Source: Hirudo medicinalis (Eukaryota > Annelida > Clitellata > Hirudinida > Hirudinidae). From it: DNA of 64,000 bases. The notes beneath the pieces were generated by a model that saw only the letters and a list, made by a program, of their open reading frames with translations, was not told where the DNA came from and searched no databases. The translations under genes and the position numbers were made by a program. Positions 25,666 to 42,553 of this stretch are shown piece after piece; the first letter of the stretch is position 1, and each line of letters opens with the position of its first letter. The stretch lies in NCBI GenBank assembly GCA_011800805.1, contig MPNW01000136.1:12430-76429 (forward strand), given 5' to 3'.

Positions 25666-27253
25666 AAGCCGTCGCCCTCCCGAAAATAAAACTCAACTTC
25701 AAATAAATTTATAGGGTAACGATTCCTTAATTTGAAAACATATTTTTTTTATTTTGAAATTTAGAGCCAGTGAGCATTATAAAAAGTATTTGAACGTTCC
25801 GCTATTTAATGCTGTAGGTTTCATAAACTATTACTTTTATTATTGCTCTTTGGTCATGCTTTACAATTTTCGCTATTTATTGTCTATTTTTCGCATGTTT
25901 GAAATTTAGTGTGTTTTTATATTTTTCTTCAACTTTAGTTTTGCTTTCCCGTTTTTGTAGAGCGCTAATAAACTGACAGAGGCTTTATTTCTGGATTACT
26001 TTGGATTATTTGTATGTGTGAACTTAAAATTTTATATGCCATTTAAAATTAGGTATGACGTAAGGATATGAAATTTCTGCTAGCCTATTTTTCATGAATC
26101 TTAAAAACGTGAATGCTACCTTCAGAAGCTTAAAATTCAATTTGATAGCATGTGAGCATATTCACAAAGAAGGGGAGAACATTGGATGAAGGAATTTTGC
26201 ATGAAATCAGAAATGAAAGCTTCGTAATCACCTGCCAAGTTATGAATGAAATTCTTAGTGCACTCTCTTTCCTCAGCAATTCTTTAAAAAAAGGATTTAT
26301 GTTTGACTAAAGTCATCGCATTAATTACTATAACGAAATTACACTTGAGAGATATTGTAAAGCAGTGCGAAGTCAACGATAATGACTTACGAAAAAACAA
26401 TCAATGCAAAATAGCATTGTGAAAGTGTCATCAAAGAAATTAAAGATTGATTTAATAACAAAACGATTGAGATTATGTCGACTTGAGATCTTTCAAAGTC
26501 AGGTCCACAAAACAAAGAAGTCAAATTTTTGTAACTTTCCCATTTAATGCAGAAGCGTTAAAAAGAAACGCATAGATTTGTTTAAATTTAAATAAGTAAG
26601 ATGAATTAAAATGCTATGTAACTGTGCCGGATACATGCGTACATTTGCTAGTCCCACCAATGTTGATCACAACAAATAATTTTTCGCTTTTGAAGAGTTT
26701 CGATGGCTCCTCAATGGTAAAAAGTCTGTATAGTGAGCCAGCCCCTGATGTTGCCATGGATGCCATAAGTGAATATTTTACATAAGTTTACTGTGTGACA
26801 TCGAGTCAAAAGCTTCTTGGAAGTTGAGATGTATAACGTCATCACATTAACTAATTAATTAAATAATAATAATAATAATAACAACAACAATAATAATAAT
26901 AATAACGATAACAATAACAATAACAATAACAATAACAATAACAATAACAATAATAATAATAATAACAATAATTAATTGACTAGTTGCAACATCAATTACT
27001 ATATTATTTTTACTATTGGACTTATTTTAAACATGTTTTATTGTTATAAATAAAAAATTGCATAAGTTTTTAAACCAAAAAAACAAAGACATTAAATTAA
27101 TTTTGTTATTCAACGTGTTTCGTAGGTCATGTGATATGTATATTTACTTCTTTCGCTTGTAAACTTTTTAGCGCAGGGATGTTGGCGATTATTGGTTGAT
27201 TTTATTGAAAAAAACTCTAAGGATATTGGTTTGACTGTAACTTATTTGAAATA
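25666..27253. other. Intergenic region before USF
   Basis: I see no gene. A mixed AAT/AAC microsatellite lies at about 26862-26975. The rest is AT-rich with short, domain-free frames. Confidence 0.5.
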
Positions 27254-29235
27254 ATGAAGCGGTGAGTAAAAATTTAATTTGATTTCGTTCCGAAAGACAT
27301 GCGAAACATCAATTTAAAAATGAAATGTGGTCATATTTAGCGAAAGAGTGAATGACGATGATGAAACCGACGGCTTAACCTATCGAAATGCATCTGGTTA
27401 GGTCATTTTCCAAAATTCAATAGTTTTTTGTCTGAAATTTTTTTTTTTAAATTGATATAAGCATTGAATGCTATAAAGTTTAATTATTTATTGTTTTGTA
27501 ACAATAGTTTATCTAAATAGATGATTGACAATTTTTCAGGAGCCATCAAGTACAGAGTCATAAATGTTAAACCAGAGAAAACGCTTAGCAAAAATGCTGC
27601 CATTGTAAATACCTAATTAAATTTTTATGTGGTTGTTACTTGTTAATGTTTGCAATGATTTCAAATAAATTGTTTTTGGAAACATTACTTTTTAAAATGT
27701 GTTTTAAAATGGAATTACTTGTGCAGATGCCTACCAATTTGTCCACTGGTCTAAGCCATGATGATAGCCAGTCAGGTTACTACTATAATGTGCTTGCTTT
27801 AGTAGATAGAAAGGAAACTGTTGCAACTAATAAGTAACAATTTCATGGTTGTGTTGAGAAAAGTCGAATTCCAGAACAATCCCAAGTTTGTTGCATTTTA
27901 TTTATTTTACTATTGTTTGCAGGTGAGGATGTTGTTCTGTCTCTCAGTGGTCAAAATGTTCCTCATTCATTTCTAAACATGAGCAGCAACACAAGTTTGT
28001 CTCCTTAAATTGAATATTGGCATCTCCATTTTAAAATATGAACGACTATTTTCTTACCTAATTTCAATTAACCTCTGGTTTTGAATAAACAGGTACGATG
28101 ACAACTTTTAAGAATAAACTAATGCCATTACTGTATCTCTAGGTCACATATATTTTATGCTCCCACCTGATTCATCGATGGCATCAGCCAATCAACCTGC
28201 TATTATGACTAGGATCAACCAGCCAGAAGTTTGTCTTCTGAGCCCTGATGATGCAGAGACCAATGGAGTGAATGGCCTTCCTAGGAGAGGTGCGAGAGAT
28301 GACAAAAGAAGAGCTACTCACAATGAAGGTGAGAAGGATTTATTAAGTGTTTTTGTGGTCAAGTTTAAGATTTACATAAAGCAATAAATAAACATTTTCT
28401 TGCAGTTGAGAGGAGACGTAGGGGAAAGATAAACTCCTCAATAGACCAACTTGGCAGTGTCCTCCCTAACGATCCCGTTCAAAATGGCTCAAAACAAAAT
28501 GATGTTGGTACATGGAATCCCTTTGATATTGATTTGTGCAGACCTACTGAAATAATAGAATAACTAAAATTAAAGAAAAAAAATTAAAATTAAATCTTCA
28601 AAGATATATTAAATATTCTAATTTTATAAAAGTATTGTATTCCATTTTAAGAGCAAGGGGGCCATTTTGTCAAAGGCTTGTGACTACATAACGGGCTTAA
28701 AAGCAAGGAACGACGAGTTGAAGGATAAAATGGAAGACTTAATCGCCATGAGGGAGGTTTGAAATTTTGTTATTTAAAGAGAATGAAAGCATAATAATGT
28801 AGTTTCTTGTTTTACCTAAGAATGCCATGGGTATTTCGTATCGACAAGAGGTATTGGGATTGAGTGTTTATTGAGAAACGATGCAGGGATGGAGTGAGAA
28901 GCGAGGGGCTTCACACTGTTAGCGTTCGAGCCTCATGCAATGACTTAAAGCTAAATGTGAATATTGAATTCACTATGAAGACTCTGAATATTGCATATAA
29001 TAAATTAGCCATGTGAATTGTTACATTTCTATTATTCCCAAAGATTATGGATGTTACAATAACATCGTTATTTTGTTTATTCATGCTCACAAGTTGTATT
29101 CATAATGTTTACTTTGATGTTTCACCTTAGAAAATTAAGGGATTATCTGCTCAAATGGAGGAGGCTCGTGAAGAGAATCAACTTCTCAGAGAAAACCTTG
29201 CCAATCATGGGATTCATGTTACCAATGTCGATTAA
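27254..29235 (+). CDS. Upstream stimulatory factor (USF) bHLH-zip protein
   Basis: Nuclear transcription factor that binds CACGTG E-boxes as a dimer. Exons: 27254-27261, 27341-27396, 27540-27604, 27727-27775, 27923-27994, 28143-28328, 28406-28503, 28652-28756, 29131-29235; 247 residues in frame, against about 310 in human USF1. Seen: MKRERVNDDDETDGLTY, the AIKYRVINV word shared with the USF N-terminus, HIYFMLPPDS (USF-specific region before the basic region), DDKRRATHNEVERRRRGKIN (basic region with His, Glu and Arg contact positions), helix 2 SKGAILSKACDYITGLK, then a leucine zipper ending ENLANHGIHVTNVD. The ends of exon 4 are uncertain: a longer version to 27833 is open but runs into a stop when joined to exon 5. 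The first coding exon is only 8 nt. Confidence 0.93.
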
Positions 29236-29989
29236 ATGTGCTGTTACAGCATCTTTTATGACTGGACTTCAGCCAATCATTGGCCTTATAGTGTCTGCTA
29301 ATGCATCAAGTGAATTATTGTTGATGATGTCTTGAAAACAGCCTGTTATGATTGCAATCAAATGCTTTGACGTTTTGTTGTGTTTTGAAAGTCATCACTG
29401 CATTTGTTGTAATGCTGATTTGAATATGGCCAACGTCTAAATGTTTAATCTACCCAACTACTTGAAGTTTGTTTCTTGTATATTCCTGATGTTTTGCTGA
29501 AAAAAATTATGTTTTCTATTGCTTGATACTTGTATAGTTCTTGAAAGGTGCCTGCTGGGACTTCATTCAGTGTGTGATAAGAGGGTACTATTGCATCCAG
29601 CCCTTTGCGATTTATTTTATGTGCGTTGCTTCGGAAGTGGATACTTGTTTATTTTGTGAATTTTGCGATTAAAAGAGATTGGGTGGATGGTGTAATCCGT
29701 TTGGAGTGTAATGGATATCTGGCGTCCACTAGCTCACGCTTTGCCATCAGATGAAGCGTAGAATTGCTCAAGCAATTATACGAATCGCCCAGTCGGAGCA
29801 CGTATGAGCAGGCAGTTATAGGAATATAATATATTTTTTTTAATATATAATAAATTATCAATATTTATTTTAAAGATATATTTACATTAAATAATTTAAA
29901 ATATGAATTAACTAATCAATTCGTTGTACTATTCCCTCTCCAACGGCATTTCCTGTTTGTTCGCCCAGAGTTTGAGGATTGCTTTGAAC
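29236..29989. other. USF 3' UTR and SRSF10-like 5' flank
   Basis: No coding region is recognised. An ATTAAA-type signal lies at about 29668. An antisense frame overlapping 29930-30110 on the minus strand looked like a terminal exon, but it is the shadow of the SR protein's first exon. Confidence 0.5.
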
Positions 29990-33397
<3,408 letters not shown>

Positions 33398-34009
33398 TTG
33401 ATGGATTTTGGGAGCATTGAACTGATTTTAAGAGTTTCTTCATTTTGCAGTTGATTGCCTTTGGTATTTGCTTGGATTTAACAATTTCTGCAATGGATGG
33501 CTGTTGTGGTAAAACACTAGGTTCTGACAATAGTTTTGTTACTTGTTCTTGTGCTGTGCGTTCTCTTGAAAATTGCCCCGCATGCTCTTCAGACCTCTCG
33601 TTTTCAGAATTTCTATGTAAACCTATGTCGGAATATGTAGCGGCTTAATGCTATCTTACCTTGCATGATTGTAGTTTTGTGGTTTGAATGAAATGGATTT
33701 TTTGAATGCCCATTTCTTTGCCATTTTGATATTTGAAGTAGTGTTGAGAACCCACTGATTGATAGGGGTAGATCTGACTATCAGATTCTTACAATGCAAT
33801 GTTAGGGTAAGCAAAACTAGCTCCTAAGCTTTGTTTTTGTCTACTAACTGACCTCTGATCTAAAGAAGCATCAAGAGCTTCGGTTGCTGGTTGACATAAG
33901 GCTCACGACGTAAGTTTTGCAACTTGAAAGGTGCCTGGTCTGTTTACTGTTCTATGGTAAGACCCGACAGCGTCCGCAGTTAATGCCAAATATTAAATGT
34001 GAGGATTCG
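33398..34009. other. 3' flank of the SR protein gene
   Basis: Presumed 3' UTR and intergenic sequence. The 67-codon frame at 33445-33648 has no recognisable features. Confidence 0.4.
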
Positions 34010-34285
34010 GTTTATGAGTAATTTGTATAACCATCGTTCGTGCTGGGATATTCGCCGGCCAGCCTGCAGATTGTCCATCGCTTCTCCTGAACCTCGCCTG
34101 CCGCATGGAACGACCTAGCCCTTATCATTCGCGCTCAATAGACACTCGAGCTCGTCAGCTGAAGACTCTTTTGCTGATTGAAGATTTGCTTGATTTTGAA
34201 GAGCTGAAGACTATCTTTTCAAGATAGCGATCCGGTAACCTAGGCGCCTCTTACGCTACGCATTTGGCGCCATATAAGTGAACGA
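34010..34285 (+). mobile_element. Second copy of the LINE-like 3' terminal fragment
   Basis: CGCCTGCCGCATGGAACGAC at about 34097-34116 matches CGCCTGCCATCTGGAACGAC in the 31.3-kb fragment. Both are followed by a CACTTGAGCTC or CACTCGAGCTC word and, further on, by GGCGCCAYATAA. Both read on the plus strand. Both are decayed. Confidence 0.5.
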
Positions 34286-35204
34286 TTAGTATAATACTAT
34301 TCACTATTATTTATAAATATTTAACATTAATATTATTAAATTAAACATTTGAATCCAACAAAACTCAAAACACTTTTCAAATTCCGCGCGGACTTCCGAA
34401 ATTTGATGAATGGGAATTTCCAAATTAAAAAAAAAATAATCTAAAGTGACGGTTCATGATGCTGACTCCTTATGAATAGTTGTAGGTCTAGCTCTGGTTT
34501 ACGATTAAATTTGGTTCTTTGTAAGCTTTCTGTAACTGTAACTGTTTCAATTTAAAGAACTTAATAAGGCCTTAAATCAACGTGCTATTTTCTTTTGTGG
34601 TATTGCAATTTTCAGTCCTTTCATTGTTGGCAATGGCCTAGACAATCAAATCACTTCGGTAACAAAGCAATTTTCATCTGCAATAGGTTAAATTAGTACT
34701 ACGAGCTCCCGTTTTAGTGGAGAAACCTTACAATAATTTTAGAAATATTTGAATAATCATGTCTTCTCCACATGTGCATCTTCCAACTGAAATCAGCATT
34801 TCCCTAGCACCAGTAGTTTATGTAGGGATGTTTACTCCGAATTGCAACTGCTCATAAGTTAATAACCATTCTAAAATTAAAATGAAATTTTAGATGAAAA
34901 TTTAATTCATTGAACACTTATAGTAAATCCCGCCTGTGAACACAGCCATGTTTTAATCTGAAGTGATTTAAAGGCGTCGATGCCGAGGAGCTTTTGCACC
35001 GTCGATCAATCACGTCTCTACATGAAAATTGTTTTATTTGATTTTTGGTATTATTTTCATGCCTTTTTAAATTTCGGAAATTGAAAATATTTCCTATAAA
35101 AAGCCTCGCCATTCGAGCTTGGACAACACGTCCTCTGCATATCCGATATTCGACGACTGTAGAAATAATTGCATAAAGTTATAGAAATATCCAGCACTCG
35201 GAAC
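34286..35204. other. Upstream region of the peptide-precursor gene
   Basis: AT-rich sequence with no recognised exon or TATA box that I would defend. Confidence 0.4.
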
Positions 35205-35576
35205 ATGCTCAAAAACTTTAGATTATTCTTATCTATTTATTTCATTCTTACGATGCCTTTTGCGAAAAGCTACAAGCGATTTTCAACTGAAGACGACATT
35301 CCCAGCAGAATACACTTTGGGAGCCAAGAGTTCAACTTCCCTGAAGAACTTATTAAAGATGACTACCCCTTTTCATTCTACGGAAGCACAGGTATGTTAA
35401 AAATGGTTTAGAAGTTTCTAAGATTTAGATGCCAACCACTTTTAAATAATAGAATCAAAGTATAAGCTTATTTTTAGCTCGCACAATCGAGCTTTGAATT
35501 CGAGGCAGTAATAATCTTGAATTTTGCAGGTGAACTTATGAAGAGGGCTGGCAGAATAAGACCGTTAAGAATATGA
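35205..35576 (+). CDS. Putative small secreted peptide precursor (unrecognised)
   Basis: Two exons, 35205-35391 and 35530-35576 (ACA G|GTATG and TTTTGCAG|GT, phase 1 to phase 1), give 77 residues. The N-terminus MLKNFRLFLSIYFILTMPFA is a clear signal peptide. The mature part has dibasic KR sites: one soon after the signal (SYKRFS) and one at ELMKR near the end. Cleavage at the latter would release the terminal peptide AGRIRPLRI. There is no C-terminal Gly, so it would not be amidated. This layout is typical of neuropeptide or hormone precursors, but I do not recognise the family. The start is the first ATG of the signal peptide; upstream in-frame codons lack an ATG. It lies between the SR gene and the 3' end of the Cas gene. 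It could instead be a small secreted non-hormone protein. Confidence 0.55.
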
Positions 35577-36209
35577 ACTCGAGGCATTTGATGGACCTCC
35601 GAGACAATTGTTTACTAAAATTACTGCGCTAATAAATTACAATTCACTTACAACTGCCGCGATTTAAAACAGACGACGGGTTGCTCTATAGATCGACTGT
35701 ACAACACTTAAAGCGCAACAGAGAAAATGAAAATGAAACTATGAAGCATACCAACAGATGCACCTAAACTTACATGCTAACAACACCAAACGCTTGAAAG
35801 TTATTGCAATACGGAAGTTATATTGCTCGGACATGGTTGGTGCTAAAGAACATTAACAAACGAAAATGAGCGGACTTTGGTAAGCCATCACTCAATCACA
35901 ATGACATTTGCTTTGAGAACATTTCAATTAAAAATGGCAGAAATATTACAAACACGATTTGCAACGAGGTAAACCAGCCTACCAACGGTAAAAAAAAATC
36001 AATACATCCCCAGGATAACGGGGCTCCATTTCTCCTCTAAAATTGTCTGCACAAGAAACAAATACAATTTAAAATCCTTTCAAAGGCTTTAAGGCGGCAT
36101 TTGATATCGTCACGAGACTGCATGAAAGCGAACAATCTAAAAAAAAAAAAAAAACGGAACAAATACTTGGGAACTTATAGAGGGCCAACACATCAAAAAA
36201 CCTAGTTTC
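35577..36209. other. Shared 3' flanks of the peptide precursor and the Cas gene
   Basis: Convergent 3' regions. No open frame of note. AATAAA lies at about 35630 on the plus strand. Confidence 0.4.
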
Positions 36210-39200
36210 CTAAGACTGGAGTCGCCTGTGCTTAGAAATGACTCTGCACAACTCTCCTGACCTGACTTCCACCTGTGCTATGCTGGAATTCATGAATTCC
36301 CGTTTCGAGTGGTTATCATGGGAGAGAGCCGCTTCCTTCGTGGCATTGACGGCAACTTTAAGTACGTCGCAGAGGTCGTTTGCCGCCTCGGCAACATCCT
36401 TGTAACGAGAAGGATCAGCCAGATTGCGAGCTATGGCATCAGCGACATAGACAAGTTTATGAGCAGCTAAAATTACGAATTTGCTTCGAAGGACAAATTC
36501 CTTCGGCGTTGGGAACATCTGATTCTGCTGGGAAGTGGACATCTGACTTAGAGACTGAAAACTGTAAGGATTCTGGTGACGGTGATTATTGAAGACATGA
36601 TTAGACGAAATAAGTCTAGGAGGCGTGTGAGGAAAGCGGTTAGAACGACTTTCATCCGAAGAGTCTAACATCATCATGATTTTGTTGAAGTCAGCTGTTG
36701 CTTTCTTGACCAGTTCCATATGTCCATCAACTTGTGAAGCGTAAAAATCGACCAACAACGCATCGCTCTCTGCACTCCCGAGCAACGGATTTGGTTGCTG
36801 CTGATCGCTCGGGGGAGAGTGAAGTCCAAGATGCGACCGTTGATCCGAGGATTTAATAGAATTGGGAGGCAAGTGATGATTGCCAACTGCATTGTAAAGG
36901 TGAATCTGTGATGGCAGATGTGGTTTTTGCAAAGGACACTGAAGTTCTGACGTACTTCTCTTGCTAATCTCGCTTCCTTCAGCAAGTGGATGCTCCGAGG
37001 GTACCAATACAGAACCACTCTTGCGCGCAGGTAGAGTGCTAGAAGTAACAGCATCGTTCATGGGCCCAGAAAAGCCAGGGCAGCTCAATCTCTGGATGGA
37101 ACAACTGGGTGAAATAGGAGCGCTGAGTTGCTGGTTTCCAGGGTGAACATTAGAAGCGTTCAACTTGTGCTGGGGCGGCAAAGTATTCACCGTTACCGGA
37201 ACGGAGGGGCGATTCTTCTCCACCCGTGCCAGAGGCGGAGTGGGAGGCAGGGGTCGATTGCGCATGGATCTCTGATCATTAATTAAATGCCATGACTCAT
37301 TGCTGATCAAAGTTTTATTTTGTAGTGGAAGTGGAGGTGGAAGTGGTGCATAAATTGCACCCTCACAAGTTTCCATTGGAACACTCTGTTTTGTTGAATC
37401 GAACGGGTTTTCTTGATACATTGAAACGCAGCACTGGGAATAAAGGTCAAGGAGCAGCAAATCTGCTATTTGAGGTAGAACGTCGGCCATACCTAGTAGC
37501 TCTTTAAGCTTATTAGTCGGGGACTTCATCTTCCCATTAAAGCCGGGTTTGGATCGACAAGCCGTAAGAGACGTAGAAGCCGACACCAGCTCATTTGACC
37601 GATCTTCAAATTGCCTAAGTGCAGTCCTAAGCATCTCAACTCTAATCTTCAATTTTTCCCTATCGAATGATTTCTTAAATTGCAAATTTTCACTGGATGC
37701 TAAGGGGAATAAATGATCGCTTAATACTTTCGTAAAACAGAAATCTATTAGCTCCTTTGTGGCAGTTTTGAGCGATAAGCATGATAATTTGATGTGAGGA
37801 TATGGATAATCATATTGTTGGCCAGAATCCTCTGACAAACCATCCCCACGATCCAGAATGTAACTCCTCAATTTGGAAGTGTGCTTTCGTATGTCGGATT
37901 GCCATTTTAAAACTGGAAAAAGTGACTCGGGAATAGGATTCGTGGCATCTTCTGAGTTTTTCGTTATCTCTAAGTTATTGTCCAATGAATTGAAACAAGT
38001 GTGATTTTCTTTTCCTGAGGGGGGCACATCATAATTTGAATTAAGTTCATCTCCCCCAGTCACTGTTTGACCTGCAGGCTCAATGCCGGGATTTAATTTC
38101 AGGTCACCGAAAGGTTTAAGCATAACAGCGTGAACCCTCTCTAATGTTAGAAATTGAGGAACATCATATAATTGTTCAGAATCCTGTTCAGTTTCTTGTA
38201 CAACCTGCTTCTGGTAGCTTCTGGGAGAGTCATACAGATCCAACGAGGGATCTGACGACGCTCCGGCCACGACATCGCTGCCTCTTCTGGGCACGGAATA
38301 ATCTTCCAAGTAGGAATCTCTTTGATCCTCGGCACTTTTACCTCGCGAGGAATTCGAGTTTGCAACTTGTTGGTCGCACGATTGATGGAATGGTGCTGCC
38401 CCATGTCTGTTTGGCAAAACGTCGTAGGTCGCAAACGAAGCATCGACACTCGACCTCGTACTGTCGCTCATGCCTGAGCTGCCGGTCGACATCATGGAAA
38501 GCATACTGGCGCGGTTTGGCGAAGGAAATCCCGTTCCTGAAGGCTTATCATAAAGGGAGTCACCAGTGTTTTGGTCTGCAGTGGAAAGGACATCCTGTCG
38601 CATTTTCCAAGGATCGCCTTCAAATATTGCAGCCGTCAGTCTGACCGGAACGTCGTAAGTGGATGGCTGGTCGTCCGATAGAGAAGCTTCATTCTGACGA
38701 ATAAACAAAACTCGTTAAATCAATTTTAATACTCATAAATATTTATTATATATCATTAGCTTTCAGAGTTGGTAACAGAAGTCAGAGTAAAACCCAATTT
38801 AAGCAAATAATCATGGACTCATATGAGAACATTCACCTTTTGTTCACCTTGCAACATGGCAGGTGTGCAACTCAGATAAACGTGGTTCTAACATCCACTA
38901 GAACACTCATTCAGTAACACATCAATCTTCATGCCTAGAGCAGTGGTTCCAATACTATACATATATGTATATATATGTGTATATATGTATATATATGTGT
39001 ATATATGTATATATATATACATATGTATTTATATACATATGTATATATATATACATATGTATATATATATAATTATAGCTATAATTATTGCTATCTCAAG
39101 CAAATATTACTGATTAGATTTAATTAAGAATAACATTAAGATTTATGGTCTTGAATAAATGCTATAGGAATATAAAGTTTCAATATTATAGAATGCGTTG

Positions 39201-41038
39201 CCATGTTTAAACAACATCTAAAACAATATTCAATCAAGTGCAATTTTAGTGGTCAGCAGTTTTTATGTTGAGATTATTAATCGTTTCATTAGTGAGTATA
39301 TTACTATTATTATTTAATACTGATATATTATGTAAATGTTTAAATTGTCATTGTGATTAGTATAACAACAGGTGGACAGGTGAATTCATCTTGAACTTTT
39401 TAGAGCAAATGAGCCAGAAAATTCTGCCACTAATTCTCACATCCAACAAAGTCACGCACAAGCTGCAATAATTGGAAAAGAATACGATGAAGAGTATGTG
39501 AGGAACTGCATGAGTCATAGGAAGGAATGTAGAATTTGCATGTTCCGGCTTGTTCCATGGTCTCCCCTATACTACTACAGCATTTCGACGGTGATGATGA
39601 TGATTACAATGGCAATGATGATCATGACGATCTTATCCAGGCACGTTTCTGTCATGGACATTCAAGTCAATAACTGGAGGAACTAACAATAGCATGTTTA
39701 TTAAGCTGTAAATAACCGCCAATAAACATCAAAGACTCATGCTATCATTGTCCATAAAATATGATAACCATCATCATCACCCTCCTCAGTGGCACTATTT
39801 ACAAAGTAATCTAATTTAATACCATCGAGCCAGCGTATCCCTGGAGAGATGCTGACGGTGAAAATGGAGGCTCTCTTCCACATGGTTTCCATAAATAAAA
39901 AACGAGGCATCTATGCATCTCCAACTTCCATTCGTACGTAAACATCTCAAAGACTCTTTAGGGGCCACAATTAAATATTAATTGAAATGAAAAAGATAAT
40001 AATAATAAATAATAATAACAATAGTAATAATAATAACGACAACAACAACAACAACAATAATAATAACAATAGTAATAATAATAATAATAGTAATAACAAT
40101 AGTAATAATAATAAATAATAATAATGATAACAATAGTAATAACATTAACTGCAGAAAAAAGTGTTGACCATAAATGGTAAATTAATTAAAGTGAATAATA
40201 ACAGAATTAATAACAATCAATGTTAGTCATAATCCTAACAATATCAAAAAAATAATTTCTACACAGAAAAATTAAAAAGCCCAAATAAAGATCTAAATAA
40301 TTGTAACATTCAGATAATGAATTAAGCACATAGTGCCACACGAATGAGCTATTATTAATATGCAATAATGTTTGACCACTCATGTTAGTGGTGCAGTTAC
40401 ATAATTTCCAACAAACGATCATTACATTCCAAAGTTTCAAAGTGTTAATTGGAATCGTAATGGGAGGATAAAAGTGAGATTAAGAAAATGCGAACATGTT
40501 GACACACTTAAGTTGCTCTGAGAAATTGGGTCACACAGAATGCTAAACAACCAAGTAACTTCCAAATAAAATTCCACAAGATGGCAAGATTAGAAATTAT
40601 GTCGTCATCATCACCACCACCACTATATTACATCACAAATAACCATTCCCGATGACGATAATAAGCATCGCAACGGTGTTCAGTAGAGGCAGTTCCATTA
40701 AATAATTCTGCCCTAGGTATAATTTGGGTAAATTTCAGCTTATTGTCTGCAAACAAGGCATTGAAATTGCTATGCGAAATTGATTGCCAATTCGACTGCA
40801 CTACCTTGGCAGAGGAGCTCTGGAGCTCTTCTGTGGTGAGCAGTTTCAACCTGTTTCCAGGGGCAATTCCTAACTTCTGTCCCGAATAACAGAGCCACCA
40901 GCCACTGTATCCTGCCACGTCTTGTTCCACGACATAAAGTACATCACCACTCTTGAAGCTCAACTCCTGAGGAGACTCGGACTGGTTTTCATAAAGAGCC
41001 CTGGCTTTTGGCAGAGAGGCAAGTTGTGAGGGATTCAT
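36210..41038 (-). CDS. p130Cas/NEDD9-family (CAS) scaffold adaptor
   Basis: Docking protein at integrin adhesions, phosphorylated by Src and FAK. Two exons: 41038-40805 (78 codons) and 38693-36210 (827 residues plus stop), joined AAG|GTAGTG to TCGTCAG|AAT in phase 0; 905 residues, the size range of vertebrate p130Cas. Order: N-terminal SH3 ([40 protein letters not shown]); a substrate region with about seven YxxP sites (YDVP three times, YDKP, YSVP, YDSP, YDYP); a helical middle part (residues about 340-500); Pro-rich segments ([18 protein letters not shown]); and a C-terminal FAT-like Cas domain ([39 protein letters not shown]). [12 protein letters not shown] matches the SKFVILSAHKLV block of mammalian Cas proteins (recalled). 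The Src-binding YDYVHL motif is not seen as such; the nearest is QQYDYPYPH. Bilaterian invertebrates usually have a single Cas gene. Confidence 0.94.
38694..40804. other. Intron of the Cas gene
   Basis: A 2.1-kb intron after the SH3 exon. It contains an alternating TATATG/ATATAC tract at about 38955-39070 and an AAT/AAC microsatellite at about 39995-40140. Short frames in it show no domain. Confidence 0.7.
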
Positions 41039-42520
41039 AATTCAGACGATGATGACGATGATGTTGTTGCAAATGCTGAGATCCAAAAAGAGGATAGACG
41101 AAAGATGTAATCCAATATTCTAGATTTTATTCTTCATATCGTCTTTCCTAGGAAAAGAAATGAAACCAAGTCAAAAAACAAGTAATAGTTAATATGTATT
41201 ACAGATTATAATTACCAATAATTGATTATCAGTCGTTTCAAAGGACTAGCTCAACAACACTAACGTTCAAGACAACAATCATAATCTGCAACAGCACCTC
41301 AACACCTCATCTGTTAAAGATTGGCTTGCGATTGTTGAGTACATTGAAAGTAACCGAGTGAAGCGACCTTGGTGCACCAATCCTCGAGAATGCAGTCCTT
41401 AATAATCGAAGTTATTAATGATAAGACTCATTTATCATTAGATCACGTGGATGATAATGCAGGAGATAATTAAGAAAGTTGTGACAACAGTCCTATCGTC
41501 ATTATCAAGCTTTTTGCTACTTCAGTGAAGTGTGCGAGCACACAGCCACCGAGTAAACCACTCGACCGCAACACTTTTAACTCCATCACATTCATCAACA
41601 TCATCACCATTACCGCCATGGTCGCCATCATCATCATCACCGCCTTCAACGTGAAGGAAAACTCTCAAATACTAGCTATGACGATGTCGAACCCCACTCG
41701 AAAGTTTTAAAATCAAATGTCAAGATGTTGCATTCACTTCTTCCTCATTTGTTCAGGCATCACCATCAATCACACTCACTATCACTATCATCATCCTCGT
41801 TGCTGACAGCATCAGCGTATTGCATCGACATGTTTCCTACCACCCAATCGTAAAACTCCGTCACATTACAAGCAGATGTTCGTAGGAGGCTGCAGGTGCG
41901 AACTCAGGTGGAAATTATGCTCACCTAGATGAACAAACAAATAAACAAATAAATAAAGAAATGCATAGTTATGGGTGCTTGTGATGATAGAGAAGACCAA
42001 AGAACGAATGAAGGATGGATGATAGAAAGATCGAACAAGCCGAATAGATCGATGGGATAGGGAGATGGAACAGATTGGTGAGATCAAAAGAGAGTTGAAG
42101 TTTTTAAGGGAACCTTTGAACAGGCAAACATCTCTCTTTGATTGGAAGCAATATTTTCGACATCTGTTCATGAAAAGTTCTTGTTGTTACAGTTGTTTAC
42201 AAATTGCATGCAAGCCACTAATATCATTTTGAAGTGTTTGTCTAATGAAACCATTATCAAACATTTTCCGTCAATGACCCAATAACTAATCCTTGAACCA
42301 ATTTTTCCCATGTCACATTTCTTAGAGTTTTTAGTTTGTGTGCGTGCGTTTGTGGTCGGCTTAATAAAATCGTCATCATCGTCAGTAGTTTGAATTTGGC
42401 AGAATAAGCAAATGTATCTGCCAATTTGTTTATGTGCACCAGAACTGAATGACATCATCATCAGAAACTAAGTACTTATTGAACGAATAATAAGGGCAAT
42501 ATCAATGATAATGAGTGATA

Positions 42521-42553
<33 letters not shown>

